From contig NW_025408681.1 of the NCBI RefSeq assembly GCF_020360975.1, positions 1,922,001 to 1,986,000 of the forward strand: a stretch of DNA of 64,000 nt. Direction: 5' to 3'. Below the pieces are notes generated by a model, which was given only the letters and a program-made list of their open reading frames with translations, was not told the DNA's origin and did no database searches. Positions 1 through 11,640 of this stretch are shown here, in pieces; position 1 is the stretch's first letter; every line of letters begins with the position of its first letter. The stretch is from Hirsutella rhossiliensis. Taxonomy: Eukaryota > Ascomycota > Sordariomycetes > Hypocreales > Ophiocordycipitaceae. Both the position numbers and the translations under genes were made by a program.

Positions 1-313
1 TCCGGGGGCACATGGGATCGCTGTCGCCTCCGTCCCAGTCGACCTCGAACGCATGCTTGTCCCGGGGCGGCGAACCGGCCGCCTCGCCGGCATCGGCGGA
101 CTTGTCGGATACGCCGTTGCTGTTTCGCGACCGAGTCCGATGCATGGCAGCGGGCGGCGAGTGCTGGCTGGAGCGGGACAGGGTGGAGTCGTCCGAGCCG
201 GGGCCCGGGCCATCCGCCGTTGGCGATTTGGGCCGATTCGACAACGGCCGTTGGGCGTTCTGTGCTGGGCCCATCTTTGCGGTGGCACTGACTTTCACGT
301 CAGGAGCGAACAT
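1..313 (-). CDS. MFS transporter, N-terminal part (runs off window)
   Basis: An open reading frame starts at the ATG complementary to 311-313 and stays open for 104 codons to the left edge of the window, so only the N-terminal cytoplasmic tail is visible. The tail is rich in Ser, Pro and Asp. It ends in FEVDWDGGDSDPMCP, which resembles the conserved segment just before the first membrane helix in fungal drug:H+ antiporter-type major facilitator proteins (D/E-x-DW-DG-x-x-D-P-x-x-P). The family exports drugs, polyamines or small metabolites across the plasma membrane. No membrane helix lies inside the window, so the substrate class cannot be judged. It is transcribed in the same direction as the glucanase gene that lies upstream of it. 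Confidence 0.68.
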   Translation of the reverse strand, partial: MFAPDVKVSATAKMGPAQNAQRPLSNRPKSPTADGPGPGSDDSTLSRSSQHSPPAAMHRTRSRNSNGVSDKSADAGEAAGSPPRDKHAFEVDWDGGDSDPMCPR

Positions 314-1008
314 CGATAGACCAACGGCATGAAGACACGCAAACCGGGGGACTTTATAAGCCGGGCTGGGACCTTGGCAAGGACGGGCATAGGGGTTGAT
401 GGCTTGAACCGAGACTAGTCCGGAGCCCGAGATGCTGCTGATTAGAAATCTTCGCTTTAGTCTCCGTCGCCGGCCATTGTCGACTCCCCAGGCCACTAGC
501 GACCCGTCCTCGTCCTCGTCCAGGGCACCGAGGCCGCAGACGGGCAAGGGAAGCGACGGCGTCGGATATGAGGCGGTGATAAGGCCGCCAGAGCCGAGGC
601 CGGCGCTTGGGGGAGGAACGTTGAATGCATAACCGTCAGCCTGCACCGATGGCGTCAAGACATGGGCTTGCGCGCAAGAGGCAATGAAGATGCCGCCGCA
701 CTTTGCTTCTTGGATAAGAGAGAACAAGGCGTTACATGGCCTGTTTCATGGAGGAATAGACGGATAGTGGGATTCACACCATGCACCAACGTTTGGTTTT
801 CACAGCGACAAAATCCTTTTTACTTGCTAAATACAACACTAGCCCGCTCTTCTATATTGCACATGGATGCTGTAGTATGCCGAGTTCTGTCCGATGGCTG
901 TTCCTGTCACGTCCGCAAATCCCATGCCGGTCCGAATTATCCGCCCCTGCCGGCCTGCACGTTATATACAACAAGTCACAAAAGCAAACAGGTGCAATCA
1001 CACCATCA
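314..1008. other. intergenic region between the MFS gene and exgD
   Basis: About 700 bp without a supportable gene. It must hold the 5' region of the MFS gene and the 3' UTR of the glucanase gene, because both are transcribed leftwards. Short open frames here have no recognisable family features. Confidence 0.6.
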
Positions 1009-3099
1009 TCAGTACGTCTCGGACAGGCCGTCCTTGGCAAAGTCGGGCACGTCGGCGTCGCACTTGAAGTCCGGCTCGTAGGCCTTTGCCGGGAGGATGC
1101 CGGCCTCGAGGCCAGCCTCGTAGCTCCACAGCGGCGCGCTCTCCGTCTTCCAGGTCCAGTACCACCAGCCCCAACCCTTTTCGAAGCTGTGCATCTGGGC
1201 CTCGGCGAACATGCGCAGGAATTTTTTGTAGTCGGCGCTGAACTGGGCCGGGTCCTGGTTGGCCTTGGAGCACGAGCACGAGGCGTCCTTGGCCGGGCAG
1301 CGCGGCGTCAGCGTCGACGTGGCCTCGTCGCCCGTGTCGTAGGTGCCCTGCCAGCGGTTGCCCCAGCCGACGCCCGTCAGGTGCCTGGCGCAGTCCGTGT
1401 CGGCCTGGGACCACTCGGCGAAGACGGTGGGGCCGTGGCCGCGGGCCGGGTCCATGCTCAGCTCCGTCTGCTGCGTCCAGCCGTCGCAGGCGTACTGCAC
1501 CTTTTTGCGGTGCGTGAAATCGATCTGGTTCTCGTTGAAGATGACGTACTGGTGCACGTCGAGCACCATGTCGCCGGGAAGCAGGCCCTGCCACTTGTCG
1601 AGGCCCATGAAGCCGTCGCCAAAGACGACGAGGGCGTCGACGCCGTTGCCGCGCACCACCTTGTTGGCCGCCTTGGTCCACGACACGACGTCGCCGAGGG
1701 GCAGGAACGTCATGCGCGGCTCGTTGACCAGGCCGTAGTGTGTCACGATGTTGCGGTACCGCGCCTGCGCAAAGAACTTGGACAGGCGGTCGTGCAGCTC
1801 GAGCGAGCGCTTGGCGTTGGTCTGGCCGTCGGTGCCGTTGAACCAGCCGATGGCGCCGAACCGGCCGCTGTGGTTCCAGCCGTTCTGGCTGCCCGGCAGG
1901 CTGTGCAGGTCGAGGTTGACGCGCAGGCCGTGCTTGCGCGCCCACTCGATGCCGCGCAGCAGGTAGCGCCACGAGGTGCGGAAGACGTACGGGTCGCCGT
2001 CGTAGTTCTCGACGGCCCAGTGCGAAAAGGGGATGCGGACGTGGTCGAGCCCGGCCGCCGCAATGGCCCGGAACGTGTCCTCGCTCACAAACGAGTCGTA
2101 GTGCGCCTCGAGGGTCTTGGCCGCCGACGCCCCGAGGTGCTTGCACAGGTTGTACTCGTCGACGATGCCCAGCTTGGCGTTGTAGTTGAAGAGCGAGGGC
2201 GTGATGAAGGGCTCGAGCGTCAGCCACCCTCCCAGGTTGACGCCGCGCGCCGGCTTGTCGCCGTACGAGCCCCATTTGTCCTGGAGCGGCGGCACCTTGT
2301 CGTTTGCGCGGTTGGAGTCGTCCCAGTCGGTGAAGAGGCCCATGACGGGCAGCCCGCCCACCATCTCGTCGGTAAACGTCACGTTGAAGTCCTTTGTCGT
2401 CTGCCACGCCCAGGGGTCGAGGTACGTGTTCTGCCACTTGGCCGGTATGTTTGCGCGGTCTTTGCCCTCGAGGCTCGAGTCGGCCGACGAGTCGCCTGCC
2501 TTCTTCTTGCTCACCACCACGGCCACGACGACGACGATGACGAGAACGACGATGCTGCAGCCCAGCAGTATCCCTGGTTCTGCTCGTCAGTCCATGCGCC
2601 CGTCGCAACACGGCATCGGCCACTCACAGAGTTTCTTCCTTGACTTCTTCTTCCGAGGCCGCTGATACAGGTCCTCCTTCTCCAAGCTCTCTTCGCTCCA
2701 GCCTCCTCGGCCTCGCAGACCGGATCGTCCGACCCGACCCTCCTCCATCATCGCTCCGCTGACCACCCGCCTCTTTTTCCCCTTCTTATTGCTCTTGTGT
2801 TGATGGTGCTTTCGAGTCTTTGGCGGCGGCGGCGGCTCGGGGGCGGGCACCTCTTGTCGTCGCGTTCGTTCCCGCCGTTCGGCTCTGGGCTTCTGCCGGG
2901 CATGTTGTCGGTTCAGCTGCGCCAACGCTCCAGCCGAGAGCCCTTGAGACGACCCCTCTCTTCTGCTCTCGTCGGTCGACGTCGCCGGCCTCCTCGTGTG
3001 CGTCTTCCTCTTGCGATGCTGGTTTCTTTTGGATGCTTCGCCCCCATGTCGATGGCGAGCTCGGTTTGCGGGCCGCGAGGGGGATTCCTGCGGTGCCAT
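1009..3099 (-). CDS. exgD: Membrane-anchored glucan 1,3-beta-glucosidase (GH5), ExgD type
   Basis: Two exons: 3099-2628 and 2573-1009, joined across a 54-bp intron (2574-2627, GTGAGT...CAG). They give 678 residues. Residues 1-157 are a basic, Pro/Arg/Lys-rich cytoplasmic tail. Residues about 158-180 form one membrane segment (WILLGC followed by a run of Val/Ile), whose first codon is split by the intron; this makes it a type II membrane protein. The GH5 domain follows, with RGVNLGGWL, the NEP motif (acid/base Glu about 442) and FAEWS (nucleophile Glu about 544). The family trims beta-1,3-glucan in the cell wall. Length is shorter than Aspergillus ExgD because of the tail. The start is the first ATG that gives the conserved tail and agrees with the splice frame. 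All key catalytic residues are present, so the gene looks functional. Confidence 0.93.
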
Positions 3100-3785
3100 G
3101 GCTTGTGGAATGCGGGCGCACAGGTGAAAAAGGGGCGTGTAGATTCTATGCGAGTGAGTGTGGAATGTCTTGCCAGCGCACGTCATCCAGCCGAAATCAA
3201 GGCGCGCTGACCCTGGCCAATTCGGCGGCTGTTGACCGGGCAACCATCTTATCAGCGGATCAGGGGGGGCTTGTCACTCAGGCGAGTCGGTACCGAGGAG
3301 GTTAGTCCATTTCGCCATGCCTTGAGGAACGAAAGGACTTCATTAGCGCGCGGGGAAAAAAGGCCCCAGACTGCTTCACCCCCACATCCTCCGCCTCTGA
3401 TTGGCTGATTTATTTCCTCTTTCGGAATAAAAGATCCCGTGTGATTGGTCGCCGACCCTTCCGTCCCTCCCTCATCATTGGTCGCTGCCGCCTTCTCTTG
3501 CCCCTCTCATGCCTTGCCCTGTTTCCCCCCCGTTTATACTCCTGTTTACCCCCTTGCCAATGCCAATGCCAACCTTTCCTTTCGTCCGCCGGTTTTCTTA
3601 TTGTGTCTAAAACTTGCGTCTTTTGTCTTTGCCCTTTTCGTTCATGCCTTTCTAGCGGGTTCTTCCTTCAAGTCTAAAAGTCGCCCCTCGTTGATCGCTG
3701 CTGCCCAGTGCCCTTGTCTTCTTGCCCGCCGGCGCTCCTCCGTCTTCTCCCCTCGTCACCTCACCCTGACAACTCTCCTGACTCT
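3100..3785. promoter_or_regulatory. exgD upstream region with paired CCAAT boxes
   Basis: This stretch holds the exgD 5' region, the left copy of a 39-bp repeat (3226-3264), an AT-rich segment, and two CCAAT boxes seen here as ATTGG at 3400-3404 and 3444-3448. The first lies in the 13-mer CCTCTGATTGGCT (3394-3406), which also occurs at 14168-14180 and 37536-37548. CCAAT boxes bind the Hap/CBC complex in fungi. From about 3500 the plus strand is strongly C/T-rich. Open frames on the plus strand here (for example 3445-4119) have no family features, and I do not call them genes. Confidence 0.5.
3226..3264 (+). repeat. Left copy of a 39-bp direct repeat
   Basis: It matches 33827-33865 in the same orientation at 36 of 39 positions; the three differences are all transitions. 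The core GGGCAACCATCTTATCAG is identical in both copies. It contains a GTTG...CAAC inverted pair and a TTATC (GATA-type) sequence. It lies 127 bp upstream of the exgD start codon, at the left edge of the transposon-rich island. Confidence 0.7.
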
Positions 3786-5400
3786 TCAGCGTCGCCATCC
3801 GACCGACGCAAAGCTTCCTCGACAGTCCTCTCGCTTAGCACCTCCAGCCTGGCCTGCGCGGCGGTCATCTCTTCGGGGACTCGGTTGCCCACCAAGTCTC
3901 TCCCGCACCTTGGACACGAGCGTGATGCCGTCTAGCGTTCGACAGCGCGATAGCTGCACATATAAGCTGTACGGGTCGCATTGCGAGGGCACGGCCCTTC
4001 CATCGACTTTCGTCGTCCGTGTCCCCGCAGCTCCAGGGCCACGCGCTCTGGCGTTCTGCCCTGCACCTTGTAGTCCGTGCAGGCGAAGGCTGCTGCGCAC
4101 GGCAATCCCTTCCGGCTGACGTCGTTCTGCTGCCACGGCCGCTTTCGTTGGCAGTGTATCCTGACGCTCATCGGCGTTAACAAGATCGTGCCCGGCGGCA
4201 TCCCGACGAAGTGGAGGTCCTTTGTCGTCGCCGATTCCAGTAATATCCCCGCCGGCGGCCGAAGTGGATCGTCATGTCGGACGAGATTCGATGCCCTGGG
4301 GACGCCTTGTCGACAATGACCTCCACCGCCGAGTAGCCGGCGCCGTTCACCAGCTTCAGCCCCTGATGGGTGTTGTGGTTCACGACGACCGGCATCCCGG
4401 CCACGAACATGAAGACGGCCGGCACGGGGATCGCGCTATCGTCGCCTTGATTGAGTACCATGATCGCTTCTTCCTCGGTCGGCAGGCCCTCCTTCCACTT
4501 GTGCTCGGAGATGAAGATGCGCATCGTCGACCGCTGCTGGACCCGGAACGCCAAGCTTGCCTCCATGTTTAGGTTCCACCGATTCCTGTTCAGCGGCGTC
4601 ACCACGGTGATGCCAGTCTCCCAAAGGATCCGCCTGCCCTCGCGGTAGCACCTTGAGTTGAGGAGGTCCAGATCCGTGCGGTCCTGCACACCCTGCCGGA
4701 TCCGCTTCAGCAGCCCCTGCAATTCCGGATCACCGGCGGCGCGCATTTGCTCGTTCAACATGACGACCGTCGTGAATCTCTTCCACAGCGCGTGCGCTTT
4801 GTCGTGCTGGTGCCGCTGCTCGGCCTTGAACGAGTTGTCTACGTCCCACGAGATGGCCGCGCTCGGCAGGACGATCGACCTCTCTTGGACCGGCCGGAAC
4901 TGCTGAAAGTCTCCGCAGAAGAGGACGATGGGGATCCCCGAAATCTTTCTGCGATCCGCGAAGCCGACAGAGTCGCTCGTTTATGGCGTGCAGCGTCCGC
5001 GCTCGAGCATGCTCACCTCGTCGATGACAAGCACGTCCTTCTCCTGCCAGTCCATCCGAGACTGGCCGTGGATGAACCGCTCCGCCCGTTTTGTCAGCCG
5101 CACCCCGTCAAGGTCCTTGGCTGTGTTCGCGCCGCCCGCCCTTGGTCTTTAGTGAACCCGCAGGCGGGTGGATCGTGATGCCGTTGATCTGCGCCGCGGC
5201 AGTCCTGACGTCGCCGTGATCAGCAGACGATTCGAAAGGCTCTTCCCACTGAACAGCTCGACGAGTGCCCCAATGATCCGCGACTTGCCGGTGCCCCCTC
5301 GCCGCCGACGAACTGGCAGAGCTGGCCGGCATCGCCCTATTCGTTTGTCGCATCAAATCGAGCTGGCGGCATATTATTAGGAAAGCGATCGACTGCCTCT
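3786..5400 (-). pseudogene. Helitron 1: PIF1-type helicase domain, frameshifted
   Basis: The helicase starts near 5400 with LTLNKRQSIAFLIICRQ. The Walker A loop (GGEG-GTGKS) is broken by a one-base deficit in the C5 run at 5294-5298, which shifts the frame between the two halves. Further on are VLVIDEVSM (Walker B, about 5030), FNDGDF-like and VVMLNEQMR (about 4750), LNSRCYREGRRIL, HNTHQGLKLVNGAGYSAV and, near 4020-3900, the C-terminal VQLSRCRTLDGITLVSKV. Together these are the motifs of the Helitron/PIF1 superfamily 1 5'-3' DNA helicase. Several frame changes separate them. Confidence 0.82.
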
Positions 5401-5520
5401 TGTTCAGCGTTAGCCGTGTTGACAACTCCTTGCCCGCCGCGAAGAAGGAGGTCGATGGGCCAAGCTGGACGCGCATTCCCGCTTCTGCGTCGCTAGCCGT
5501 CTCGTCGGAGTCGGCTGTCG

Positions 5521-7325
5521 TCATTTCGACGTCGTCCCCCCGAAGCCGGTCATCACCCTCCGCAACGCAGCTCGGCGATCGCTTTCCCGGACTGCGACTG
5601 TGGTTTGTACGCCTTGGATCATTCTCTCCCTTTCCCTCGACGCACTTATCTGCTGCGACTTGATAGCCTTGACCTGATCCTGCGGCGGTAGTGCGGCCCC
5701 GGAAAATACCCGCCCTGGCATGCTTATGCACCTCAACCCTTGTTCGGGAATCGCGATGGCCTCGAGCTCGGCCGTTGAGCAGAGCGCCGATTGCTGGAAT
5801 CGACAGAGCTGCCGCATCATTGCCATGAGCTCCGGCGACTTGGCCGTCACCTGATTCGTGCCCACTGCGCCTCGGACGACGTCGATCAGGCGCGTTGCGT
5901 CTCCGATGTTGTTGGACCGATACGTCGCTGCAAATTCTGCGCCCGCCTCGCCTGTCTCGCCCTCCTCGACGTGGGCGACCGTGGAATCGCCATCGCCGGA
6001 TGAGGCCGCCCATTGCTTGGCGTCGCGCTTTGCGTCTTCGGCTGATCGTCGAAGCAGCTGCACGTTGTCGACGAGACATGATATTCTCGGGGCCAGCGCC
6101 TCTCGCGCCCGCTCCCAGATGCTATTGATCTCACCTGTTTCTTCGCACAGAAAGGACTCCCACGGCACAAATAGCGCAAGATGCTGCACGGCTGCCCTTT
6201 AAGGGGAGGGGAGGTTAGCCACTCTGATGATGCCTGCCGGCAGGGCGGTTGCTATACACACCTCCGGTGGCACGACTCCTCGTCGTCGTTGTGGCCGAAG
6301 TCCTTGCTCAGGTAGCCATCGAGGCAGACGGTAGCATGCTTGCCCGGCCGCCTGAGCACCTGGACCCAGCGTCTCCCTGGCGCCCATCCATCCTCGAAGG
6401 GCACCTCCCCCCAGGCCGCACAGCTCTCATCCTTACTGGTGCGTTTTAGTCTAACGACCGATATGTAGTCGTATAAGCATAGCCCTCGCAGGAGCTCTCC
6501 CCGGTGCTGGTACGCCTCAACGTGGGAGATCCTCAGGCCTGCTTCTTCGACAACGACCGACTCATCCAGAGTATCATCTATGGCCGCCGCGCCACTTGCT
6601 CGTCGGAGATACGGCCACCGTCGAAAGACTTCCCAGTACAGCAGAGATGTGTTCAGGTACGCCCAGGCGCTGCTGTTGGTGAACTCGGCCGGATATCCAA
6701 GAAGATGAGCGACGACCTCGACCTGAGATAGCGGACGCTCCGTGAACACACGATTCGCCACCCTCATCAAGAACTGTCGCGTCCTGTTCCCTTGGCGGCG
6801 GCATCGCCAACAGCACCTCCACCGTCGTCCTGTCCTCCGTTGGCCGTGCCGTCACCCGTTGAGGCGGCCAGGAGATCGGCCGCGGCCGCCACACGCTTCC
6901 ACACGGGTCCTCCACCTTCGTCGCGTAGTTCGTGACATAATACATAAGGGCCATGGTCTTGCGCTGCGTCGCAATGAAGGAAATGTCGTGGTTGTGCCGG
7001 AGCCCAACAGCGATAGCCTTGTTCCATCGATTGACCATGCTGTGAGTCCTCCGGATCTGCAACACCCCGTCTGCCGTGATGGCGGTCTTGTCGACCAACC
7101 TCCATGGAGACTTAAACCGGCATAGATTCCTTTCCGCGCTCCTTTGCCCAAGGAATACTTGACACAGGTCGGGCTATGCGTGTGAACCTGTGTAGCGCCG
7201 GCACAGAAGTTGGCCTCCTCGTCAAATGCGGCCGAAAACTGCTCGGTGTTGTCCAGCAGGGAGGAAATATCGGACGTCACAGATCGCTCCGCTTGCACGG
7301 CGCAGAACCCTTCCTGATCCAGATC
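5521..7325 (-). pseudogene. Helitron 1: C-terminal Rep part and linker, frameshifted
   Basis: Recognisable pieces in succession: QVHTHSPTCVKYS (about 7170), then after a frame change LVDKTAITADGVLQIRR and IATQRKTMALMYYVTNYATK (about 6900-7090), then KRVAAAADLLAAS in another frame, then FTERPLSQVEVVAHLLGYP (about 6740) and ALFVPWESFLCEETG (about 6170). YYVTNYATK matches the Tyr-containing YxxxYxxK region of Helitron Rep proteins. At least three frame changes are needed to follow the protein, so the copy cannot be functional. Confidence 0.8.
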
Positions 7326-7407
7326 CTATCTTGCACGTCAGCCTGGCCCCGTTTGTCCATCGGACGAGCAATTCAGGTTCTCAGTGACACGTCTTAGCTA
7401 TTCTTAC

Positions 7408-8253
7408 CTCGGAGAAGACACTATCGACGTATCGTATGATTCGCTCGCGATACGCCGCCTGATCCTCCCCGTGGATGTCGGCAAGCATCGAGCTGAGATG
7501 CGCGTTTCCGTGCAACCAGAGCAAGCCGTGAACATGAAGCGCCCCTCGTTCGTTGGTCTCCACAGCGCCATAGTACTTGCCGATGCGCCCGAATACCGAC
7601 TCTTCTCCGACCTTCACGTAATGATCGAAGAACAGCTTCATCTCCCGGTGGAAGAATACGGCGGCGCTCATCGGATCGGACATGGCCAGCCTTGTCCGCT
7701 TGTACGCACTCCCAAGGCCTTCTAGGAACTCCTCGGCCGCGCCGGGATCGCGTGTCCGATATGCCGCCAGTCGCAGCTTCACCGGGTTCGTAATGTCGTT
7801 TGGGTTGATGGTGAACCAGATGGCCGGAACGCCGTAGCCAACGATGAGCGACTGGATTTTCCGCCGCATATTGAGCCGAACCTCTCTCGACATGGGTTGC
7901 CGGTGGCCGTACAGCGAGAGGCTCCTGAGAAGCTCCTTCACGCCCTCATCGGTCGTCTTGCCCGAGCTCTCCAACTCGACCCTCGCCGCCGCTAACCTTT
8001 GCGCGGTCATCGAGCGGGCAACGCGCTCGACCTTGCCGAAGTCCTTCCTCGCCACACTCAGCATGCTGACGCGGCGGTTCCTCGACCGCACCCCCATGTT
8101 GAAGACGAGAAATGCAAATATGTGGTGCAACGCAAACCGGCCACCATGGCGCCGGAGCACGATGTCGGCCCAAATCCGGAGGTTCAAGCTTCGGGAGGAT
8201 ACGATGTCTCCCGCTGCCGCCCCTGCCTCAGCAGCTCTACCGGTGCCTCGCAA
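7408..8253 (-). pseudogene. Helitron 1: Rep (Helitron_like_N) domain exon
   Basis: A 282-codon open stretch reading leftwards. It includes LHHIFAFLVFNMGVRSR, IWFTINPNDITNPV and the metal-binding HUH motif in GALHVHGLLWLHG. These are diagnostic of the rolling-circle nuclease of Helitrons, which cuts and joins single strands through Tyr residues located further downstream. It ends at a good 5' splice site (GTAAGA, first base at 7407). The next exon starts at 7325 after an 82-bp intron ending in TAG. The domain itself is intact; the breaks are on either side. Confidence 0.85.
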
Positions 8254-8834
8254 GTTGGTAAGGGCCTTCCCCCTCGGCTATGGCCTCTTCGGCCAGCCTT
8301 GGTCCCCAACGCCAAATGGGAACAGGGTCGGGAACGTTCTGGCGAAGAAGGACGTCTCAAAGGAGTCGGCAAACTCATCCCCGCGAGACTCGAATGTATG
8401 GCTCACTGCCATCGTCGCCACGCCCTCGACCCCACCGAGGATCCGACCCACGTTCTCGGGCCCGCGCGGCCGTCGTCGGCACCTGCGCCAACAGCGTCAC
8501 AGGCAAACCGCAGCTTCTCGACATCCGCCACGTCTGGCGGTCCGTCCAGCAAACATGCCGGAAGACGTCACCTCGTTGATTGGTCGAACGTTCTGATCGG
8601 GGCTAGCACCAACTCCATCACGACCCGCGCCTTCTTCGTTGGGCCCGTGCCCTTCAGCCTCGCCTCCCGTTTCCTGCCTTTGGTTGAGCAGAGCGAAGAG
8701 TTCCTCGATCTCCACCGACCCCTCGTCGTCCATGGCGCGCTCCGTGGGCGGCACAACGTGCGCCGTCCGCGTTTTCTCCCATGCGGACGGCTCGTTCCGC
8801 TCCATGCGATCATACACCAAGGCCGGCACCCCGT

Positions 8835-9560
8835 CTATCGGGTCTCCCAACTCTCCATCTCCGCCACGTCGATCTCGATCTCGGCGTAGTGGGGGTTGCT
8901 CCTCTTCAGCCAAACAAGAGCCCTCTCGACGACCCGCCGCCTCACCGACAAGAGACTCGACAGGTCGCTCGGTGCCGGCTTCTCCACGCCCTGCCACGAA
9001 ACGTGGATCTCGTCCAGTGCTTGCAAAGGGGTGCGGGAGCACCTGGTCGCCAGCTCCTGCACGTTGTTGGGAAACACTGTGATGTGGCCCTTGACGTGCC
9101 TCGGATACCTCACGGCCTGCCTCTGCCCGCCCGGAATGCTATATCTCGTGACAAACCCATAGCAGGAGTTGAGCGAGACGAGCTTCTCTTCGACCAGCGT
9201 GAGTCCCTTGAGCTCGTCAGGGAACATGTGCTCACAGCCAAGGCGAGTGTGAAGATGGACCGCCGGCGACAGACTCCCGCGCGCCAGGCATCGGGCACAC
9301 TCCGCACACACCGACACGGGCTCGCCTTCGGGAAAGCAGCTCCGGCATGAAAATGGTGAGCGGCCGCCCTCTGGCACGCAGCTTGACAGCCATTGATCCC
9401 ATCTGATCTCCTCAGCTCTTTTCTCGTACGCTTGCGGTAGCTGTCATGCAGGTCCGTATCGGCAACGTGCTCGCATCGTGGAACGCCTGATAAAAATCCC
9501 GCACCGTCGACACCTTCCTGTCGTGCGGTATTGGCGTACACCACGTCTGATCGTTAGACA
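8835..9560 (-). pseudogene. Helitron 1: Cys-rich finger and DUF6570-like region
   Basis: The piece near 9440-9560 encodes a short conserved stretch (VRDFYQAFHDASTLPIRTCM). After at least one frame change, 9377-8835 carries CRSCFPEGEPVSVCAECARC, a Cys-rich cluster, followed by a region with CEHMFPDEL, LNSCYGFVTRY and RHVKGHITVFPNNV. The last is typical of the DUF6570 module that precedes the Rep domain in fungal Helitron proteins. The following piece breaks frame again near 8835. Its role in transposition is not established; the Cys cluster is presumed to bind DNA. Confidence 0.75.
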
Positions 9561-10155
9561 GCCTCTCCTTCATGGCGAAGTCTTCCTCCAAAAAACGCAG
9601 CACACTCGCCAGGTCTTCGGCCCGCAGCTCCCGACTCCTCTGCCTTCCGATTCCACTCCGAATCTGTTTTCTCGGGCGCTCGTCCGGACCAGGAAGACGT
9701 TTTCTCTTCTCCCGCCTCCGGGGCCGCCTCCGGGGCCTCCGATCCATGATTTCTTCTCTCCGTGGCTGATTCGCTTCTTCGCAAGCCGTCGGATGCGGCA
9801 GCTTTGGCGACGACTGCCCGACTACGTGCGCATCCCCTGACACGCCATCCGGCCCTTTGCACTGGACAGGCACCGGGCCGTGCTGGCGAACGTTTTCCAC
9901 GCCGAACCTTGACCTCAGTCCTTGCCCTTTCCAGCACTCTCCTCGTTCTTGCTGCCGATCAAACTGCACGGGCTCCCCAGCCGCCACCCGCGATGAGCCG
10001 CCCACCTCCCTTGCTGCAGCCTCCGCCCGCTCAGCGAAGCGTCCGCTGGCTCTGCCGCGGCGTCGCCCACCCCCACAGGAGACGGCCCCGGATGCTGCGC
10101 CGTACCTGCTGCGTTGGAGACACCCCTGCGGCCTGGTACTCCCTTTACCCGCCAA

Positions 10156-11377
10156 CTCCGTCCCCGACGGCGCTTGGGCAAACCAGACGCAATCGCTGCT
10201 GCTAATTGCCCGTTTTCTCTTAAGTTGTCGAATACCGGTTCCCTAGGCTGGATGGATCGAAGCTTCGGTACCTCCTTCGAATGAACACTCGGGACATCGC
10301 CCGCCGCCGCCGTAACACGTTGCTCCTCATCTTCAGGATCTCCTCCTGAGGCAGAAAGTGCCGATGAGGAGCGGACGATCAGAGTCCGCTACCCCATATC
10401 TCCACGTTCCCTAGGCAACAGGGGCCTCGGAAGCTGACCCGGTGACTGATGTTGCGCGGAACTTCCGCTGCTAACCATATTATGGAACTTCCGTGCTCTG
10501 TTTGACCGCAAACCGCCTCGCGGCGGTCTTCTCGGCAACGACCTCGCAATTGCTTCTGCGTGCTGTCTCCATGCGGTGTCTTCAACCACAGGTTTCCTAG
10601 GCTGAATCGGCCGGAACGTTGATGCCGCATTCGCCCGTGATTCGTATCTTCGTAACCGTCCCAGGCTCTCCCCCCGTGCTCTGCGGCCCCTCTCAGAAGC
10701 TGCCACCACATCTACACCGGCTCCTGTCGCACCATCTCCGAGCCCCGAACCCGACCGCTCACGTTCTCACCTCTTCTCCATCCCCGACTGACAACGAACA
10801 GGCTTCAGGGTGAGCAACCGCCTCGCTTAACTTCACTGCAGGACTGTCCGCCATGCTGCTGCCTCCTCGACGTCGACTGCCGTAAATTGGCAACAGGCTA
10901 TAAAGCTTTGGCTCCGGAGCACCTCCACTTGGACAGTCTCGCTTGTTGACGACGCTACTTCTCCCGAATGGGAAGCTCCTAACCATCACTTCCTCATGGC
11001 CGTGGCGTTTCTTCCTTATAGCTTCCCTATAAAATGCTTCCCTATGGTACCGAGGCGATGCAATACTACCCCTCTATATTCCCCCGTTACCATGCCTATC
11101 TATGTGCGTCCACCGTCCCGGCCTCGCCTGGTCTCCACGTGCGACCTGCTACCCCGGCTTTGCCAAAAGCGACCCTTCCATCGCCGTGCTCTCTTTTGCG
11201 CACTCCAGCGAATCCCTGGCCACTGCCGACCTCCGGCACATGGAGATGGCCGCGACAACCGCCTGCCGCACACTTCAAACCATACTCTTCAGCCCTTCCA
11301 ACACCATCCTACCAACCTTGCGCATCAGTTCACCATCAATACCCGCCAATCCGCCTCGTCGAGCAACAGCCACAAGG
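10156..11377. other. Unassigned stretch between Helitron 1 and the unknown pseudogene pair
   Basis: No protein family recognised on either strand. It may contain the 5' end of Helitron 1 (minus strand) and the promoter of the plus-strand pseudogenes that follow. From about 11000 the plus strand becomes C-rich and purine-poor. Confidence 0.4.
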
Positions 11378-11640
11378 CTGCCGGCGATAACATGTCCATG
11401 ACGTCCCTCATGCAGCCGGACTACCCTTCTAGATTTGCTCCCTCGCCAGCACCAATGTCGCATCAACGGCCTTAATGCTAAAGCGATAGCCAGGACCCCT
11501 GCCTGTCCTCTTGTAGTCGCTAGCCACCGGAGTCTCGACTTGCAAACCCTCTTGGAAAGTTCTCGTGACCAACTCGCATCCTCCTCCTCAGGTCGACCCA
11601 TATATCCGACTTCACCGTGTCCCAATAGTAGACTCGACAC
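11378..11640 (+). pseudogene. First copy of an unknown island protein (fragment)
   Basis: Plus-strand coding remnants start with MSMTSLMQPDYPSRF near 11391 and, after a frame change, continue as RINGLNAKAIARTPACPL near 11465-11510. The same two segments, in the same order, occur in the copy at 12.2 kb (MSMMAFVQPGCPSRF and RVKGLNAETLARVFLPTPSW). The two loci are thus diverged duplicates about 850 bp apart. Beyond about 11640 I can no longer follow the similarity. The family is unknown to me. Confidence 0.5.

Larger units (their letters stand above)
3786..10155 (-). mobile_element. Decayed Helitron (copy 1, minus strand)
   Basis: Minus-strand reading from right to left shows the usual order of a fungal Helitron protein: Cys-rich finger plus DUF6570-like region, Helitron_like_N Rep domain with an HUH motif, linker, then a PIF1-type helicase. 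The reading frame changes many times, so no full-length protein can be made. A normal intron (7326-7407) is still present in the Rep part. Helitrons move by rolling-circle replication and leave no target duplication. Neither terminus could be placed: no convincing hairpin plus CTRR was found at the low-coordinate end, and the high-coordinate boundary given is only the edge of recognisable coding sequence. The Helitron at 14.5-19.7 kb is a distinct lineage, judged by low protein similarity. Confidence 0.85.

Noticed and set aside
781..2643. 620-codon plus-strand frame
   Set aside because: It lies antisense to the exgD gene and is a shadow of its GC-rich codons; composition is Val/Ala/Arg-rich with no domain.
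3445..4119. 224-codon plus-strand frame
   Set aside because: It reads through C/T-rich sequence and antisense to the Helitron 1 helicase C-terminus; no domain is seen.
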